Below the pieces are notes generated by a model that was given only the letters and a program-made list of their open reading frames with translations, made no database searches and was not told the origin of the DNA. Position numbers and translations under genes: made by a program. From an uncultured Bacteroidales bacterium (GTDB taxonomy: Bacteria > Bacteroidota > Bacteroidia > Bacteroidales > Paludibacteraceae): 32,816 bases of DNA. Positions 31,001 to 32,816 of this stretch are shown one piece after another (position 1 is the stretch's first letter; each line of letters starts with the position of its first letter). The DNA is taken from NCBI GenBank assembly GCA_946619625.1, contig CAMOMF010000117.1:1-32816 (forward strand). The letters are read 5' to 3'.

Positions 31001-32816
31001 AGGGCGGTGCTGTCCCCGGGGTGATTGATTTCGGGGATGGAGGCATCCAACGCCAAACCGGTCTGTGCAGAGTCGGAGGCAAGAGAGAGGGTGACCTCGC
31101 GGATATCCAGCCCCGCCTTCTCGATGAGGGGCTGGAGGGGGCTGCCGTTGGCAAGCATGATGTCCGCCCGGATATCAGGGATAAGATGTCGCAGGGTGTC
31201 CAACATAGACAGGTCTTGCAGCGAAACCAAGGGACGGATGATGGTAGAGTCCTTCAATGCCCCGAGCAAAGGCTGCACGTTGTTCAGCAAAGAGAGTACA
31301 TGCATCGGGCTGGCTATGCGGGCGTCGAGCCCCTGCGTCTGCAAGTTGAGCGAGGTGGTCCTGCCGGTAAGGAAATCCAGCGTCAGAGAGTCCGCCGAGA
31401 AAGACTGCCCACTGAGACTGGCACGGAGGGAGTGTATCCGAGAGTGCAGATCCACTGCCATCTGTTTCGGTTTCATGAAATCCGACACGCGGAAAGTGTG
31501 CGCGGTCTGCCCGCTCACCTGCAGGGAAGTGTCGCTCATCTGTACAGGCAAAGAGAGGGTGCCTTTTACCGTTTTGTCCGCCAATTGGGCGTTCAGGCGA
31601 AGCCCCGAGACGTTGATATTATCGTAAATGGCGTCAGTGAGGTGTAACTTGATATCGCTCTTCATTGCAGGGGATTGGGGGTCTATACCCTGCCCTACTG
31701 CATCCACATTGCCTGCAACAATGACGCGGGAGCTGTTTTTTACGAAAGGAGCGAGGTTGACTTTTTCCACATCCACGTGCATGTCGTAGGCTTCATCATC
31801 GATATCGTAATACCCGCGGAGGGCTACCTTACTGCCCTGGTAGTCGGCATCGCCCACCACATCCACGCGCATAGACTCCAAGTCCATGGCTGTGGCAGAG
31901 AGGTCCACTGCGGCTCCCAACTCGGATGACCGTGCATGCAGTCCGTCACTGGTGATAGTATGCTGTGCCAGGTTGACGCATGCGTTGCCATAGAGGGTGT
32001 CAGCAGGGATAGAGAGTTTGCCCAAGTTGAAAGACAGGTCACCGGCGTCCAGTCTGCGTGCATCATACAGACTACCCCCAACGTCCGCCAACACATTCGC
32101 ATCCAGGCTGTTGACATCTATCTCCATCCCCAGCGGGGTGAGGCAGAACCGGATGTTGCGCAGTTTGCCATCGGGCACATCGAAAGCCATGGGCGTAGGC
32201 TCATTGTCCTTGGAGAGGTCGGTGGTGTCGGGTGGCGTAGGCCGGAGGTCGATACCGATGTTAGCATCATTCAGGCGCAGCCCGTGGAGGGGAAATTTGC
32301 CTTCGGCTATGACCAAGTCGGGTGAAGAGACATCCAATGTGTCCAACACCACATCCACCCCTACGGCGGCTATCAGGCTGTCGGAGTGGAAGACGGCTTG
32401 GTTGAGCAACAGTTTTTCCACCTCAATAGGGACAGATGTCAAGTGAGAGAAAGGTGCGGTGCGCCCCTCCGTTTGCAGAGTAGCGCGAAGGCGGAGGGTG
32501 TGTACATAGAGCAGTGTGTCCTGTCCACGATGACCCAAGAAGAGGCTGTCCACCTCGATGTGCAGGGGGAGATCCGCCTTGCCTTTATAAGCGTGGTAAA
32601 TAAGTTTGGGCGAGTGGTGTACGGGTGAGAGGTAGATGCGCTTGAGGTCGATATCCATGCCGGATTTGTCGTTGGCGATGGCGATTCCCTTTTCCACTGC
32701 GGCAGAGCGCAGAGAGGGCACATAGAGAACGCTTGCCACCGCTAATAGCAGCAACAAAACAAGTCCCAAAACCACGCCAGTTATAGCGAGTGGAACTTTC
32801 CATATCCGTGCTCGAT
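28051..32816 (-). CDS. TamB (DUF490/AsmA-like) fused to an Omp85/TamA-like C-terminal beta-barrel; 5' end truncated by the window edge
   Basis: Frame stays open past the annotated GTG (32775) to the window end, giving ...RARIWKVPLAITGVVLGLVLLLLLAVASVLYVPSL (N-terminal TM helix). TamB-like repeats and DUF490-like region run to about 29400; then Omp85-like signatures YAGGPNSNRAFAPYAYGPG, KFEANLELRFPLVWKLYGATFVDAGNVW, and C-terminal LRLNFGIGYPF. Confidence 0.88.
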   Translation of the reverse strand, partial: RARIWKVPLAITGVVLGLVLLLLLAVASVLYVPSLRSAAVEKGIAIANDKSGMDIDLKRIYLSPVHHSPKLIYHAYKGKADLPLHIEVDSLFLGHRGQDTLLYVHTLRLRATLQTEGRTAPFSHLTSVPIEVEKLLLNQAVFHSDSLIAAVGVDVVLDTLDVSSPDLVIAEGKFPLHGLRLNDANIGIDLRPTPPDTTDLSKDNEPTPMAFDVPDGKLRNIRFCLTPLGMEIDVNSLDANVLADVGGSLYDARRLDAGDLSFNLGKLSIPADTLYGNACVNLAQHTITSDGLHARSSELGAAVDLSATAMDLESMRVDVVGDADYQGSKVALRGYYDIDDEAYDMHVDVEKVNLAPFVKNSSRVIVAGNVDAVGQGIDPQSPAMKSDIKLHLTDAIYDNINVSGLRLNAQLADKTVKGTLSLPVQMSDTSLQVSGQTAHTFRVSDFMKPKQMAVDLHSRIHSLRASLSGQSFSADSLTLDFLTGRTTSLNLQTQGLDARIASPMHVLSLLNNVQPLLGALKDSTIIRPLVSLQDLSMLDTLRHLIPDIRADIMLANGSPLQPLIEKAGLDIREVTLSLASDSAQTGLALDASIPEINHPGDSTALRLPAAKAAMRIDMTEGNTTASLTADSKVTDGAMSLHNLSTDAGLRLNLQRHLRELNGTGRLTLNKLIYGDMDLGNRTADITLSPSTNYKDALRADIRLDDIPLDIVDSILRNNDLDISGAVRAKASADGLPAKMDISAEVLPLGVSALYKPYEVELGLGETPIVMQHNQMELNGLPIYGADSTFIALTGGLNLDSMRLDVAISADSFAPAKLVKDGPIPVYGDLATDIRGRVTGPLDSILADVDVTILPSTDITYPIDKKNLAQVQPYGTVNVKYNVPRKALNLGGQVHVDKGTIRYSPNLYPVMPFQVDSGSSVTFMGPLGSTLLDVSASQKIKADVESKGEETRRVDFRTGVRVNSVLDSVGIGSLGFFLEAPEDETVTRELASLDEETREGLAATLLATGMYVGESNVAAQRSGYALSSIINSRINAAMANSALGNVIDVDISSGQSNHAAGKTNDMNIAISKSFLNDKLRVTVGSKISDNPEVNKAGGLFNSLTADYKLTRSGNVALRLFSMRDFNNIFEGELYKSGIGVRATKDWKNKYDLTADAGVAYRSNNSIGPSLTLSSSIRNLLGRDEKLTIKGNGAYYWALRDRHPGDPKKTDTHKLGVNVSLLFPYLHWAGDNHPDGDTRYMVGYQYENIAGGYGVHKTFGSLTYFFHTSPFVTHAFTPFSLSLVLMKAETDDLLDKATEYPQLVQVIAGDEFVPSVAYNFTYNDYRDKRAVNTMLDLGVKESGNLINAIYCAFGHKWDELSKPLGKITFNQFVKLTAELRNKFNLTDKVCIATRLFAGANIPLGNSILSPLSESFYAGGPNSNRAFAPYAYGPGNFYSAKYNQSFFHAGDVKFEANLELRFPLVWKLYGATFVDAGNVWTWYSTNELYKAAGYEDYLKRFEIPVDLQDQLLNNKDLARQIALGTGAGLRLDIEGLVVRLDLGVAIHAPYQTYRYDKEGKIDLDQPIHTYYNIPSVLEALRLNFGIGYPF

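Overview
This is a Bacteroidales-type chromosomal window. It uses the Bacteroidetes TTTG-N20-TAnnTTTG promoter style and carries fimbrillin, DUF6242 and AXE1-like proteins.

Left part (1-4.9 kb, + strand): a housekeeping operon with D-Ala-D-Ala ligase, polyprenyl synthetase, a conserved hypothetical, 5-formyl-THF cyclo-ligase and a DUF6242 lipoprotein.

Middle (5.3-27.6 kb, all - strand): an accessory glycan/amino-sugar island. It encodes a fimbrillin-CBM chimera, a beta-helix/CBM protein, three tandem purple-acid-phosphatase-like metallophosphoesterases (two fused to beta-helices), a PfkB kinase, an AXE1 esterase lipoprotein, a GatZ/KbaZ-family protein, an AgaS-like SIS isomerase, a cytoplasmic CBM9-like protein, a NahK-like kinase, a DUF4874/DUF4832 protein and a small secreted protein. 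I read the pathway as galactosamine/tagatose-phosphate catabolism with phosphate removal (inference).

Right end (28.05 kb to the window edge, - strand): one continuous reading frame that joins a TamB (DUF490/AsmA-like) N-terminal part to an Omp85/TamA-like beta-barrel with no recognisable POTRA domain. This is the most striking object in the window. Its 5' end lies outside the window.

Further observations: two short ORFs missed by the ORF track (40 and 48 aa) with a shared signature, a shared C-terminal tail on four secreted proteins, a C9 tract inside a phosphoesterase gene, 5 x 11-bp phased repeats, a candidate operator, and several dispersed repeats. No tRNA, rRNA, CRISPR array, transposase or SusC/SusD pair was recognised.
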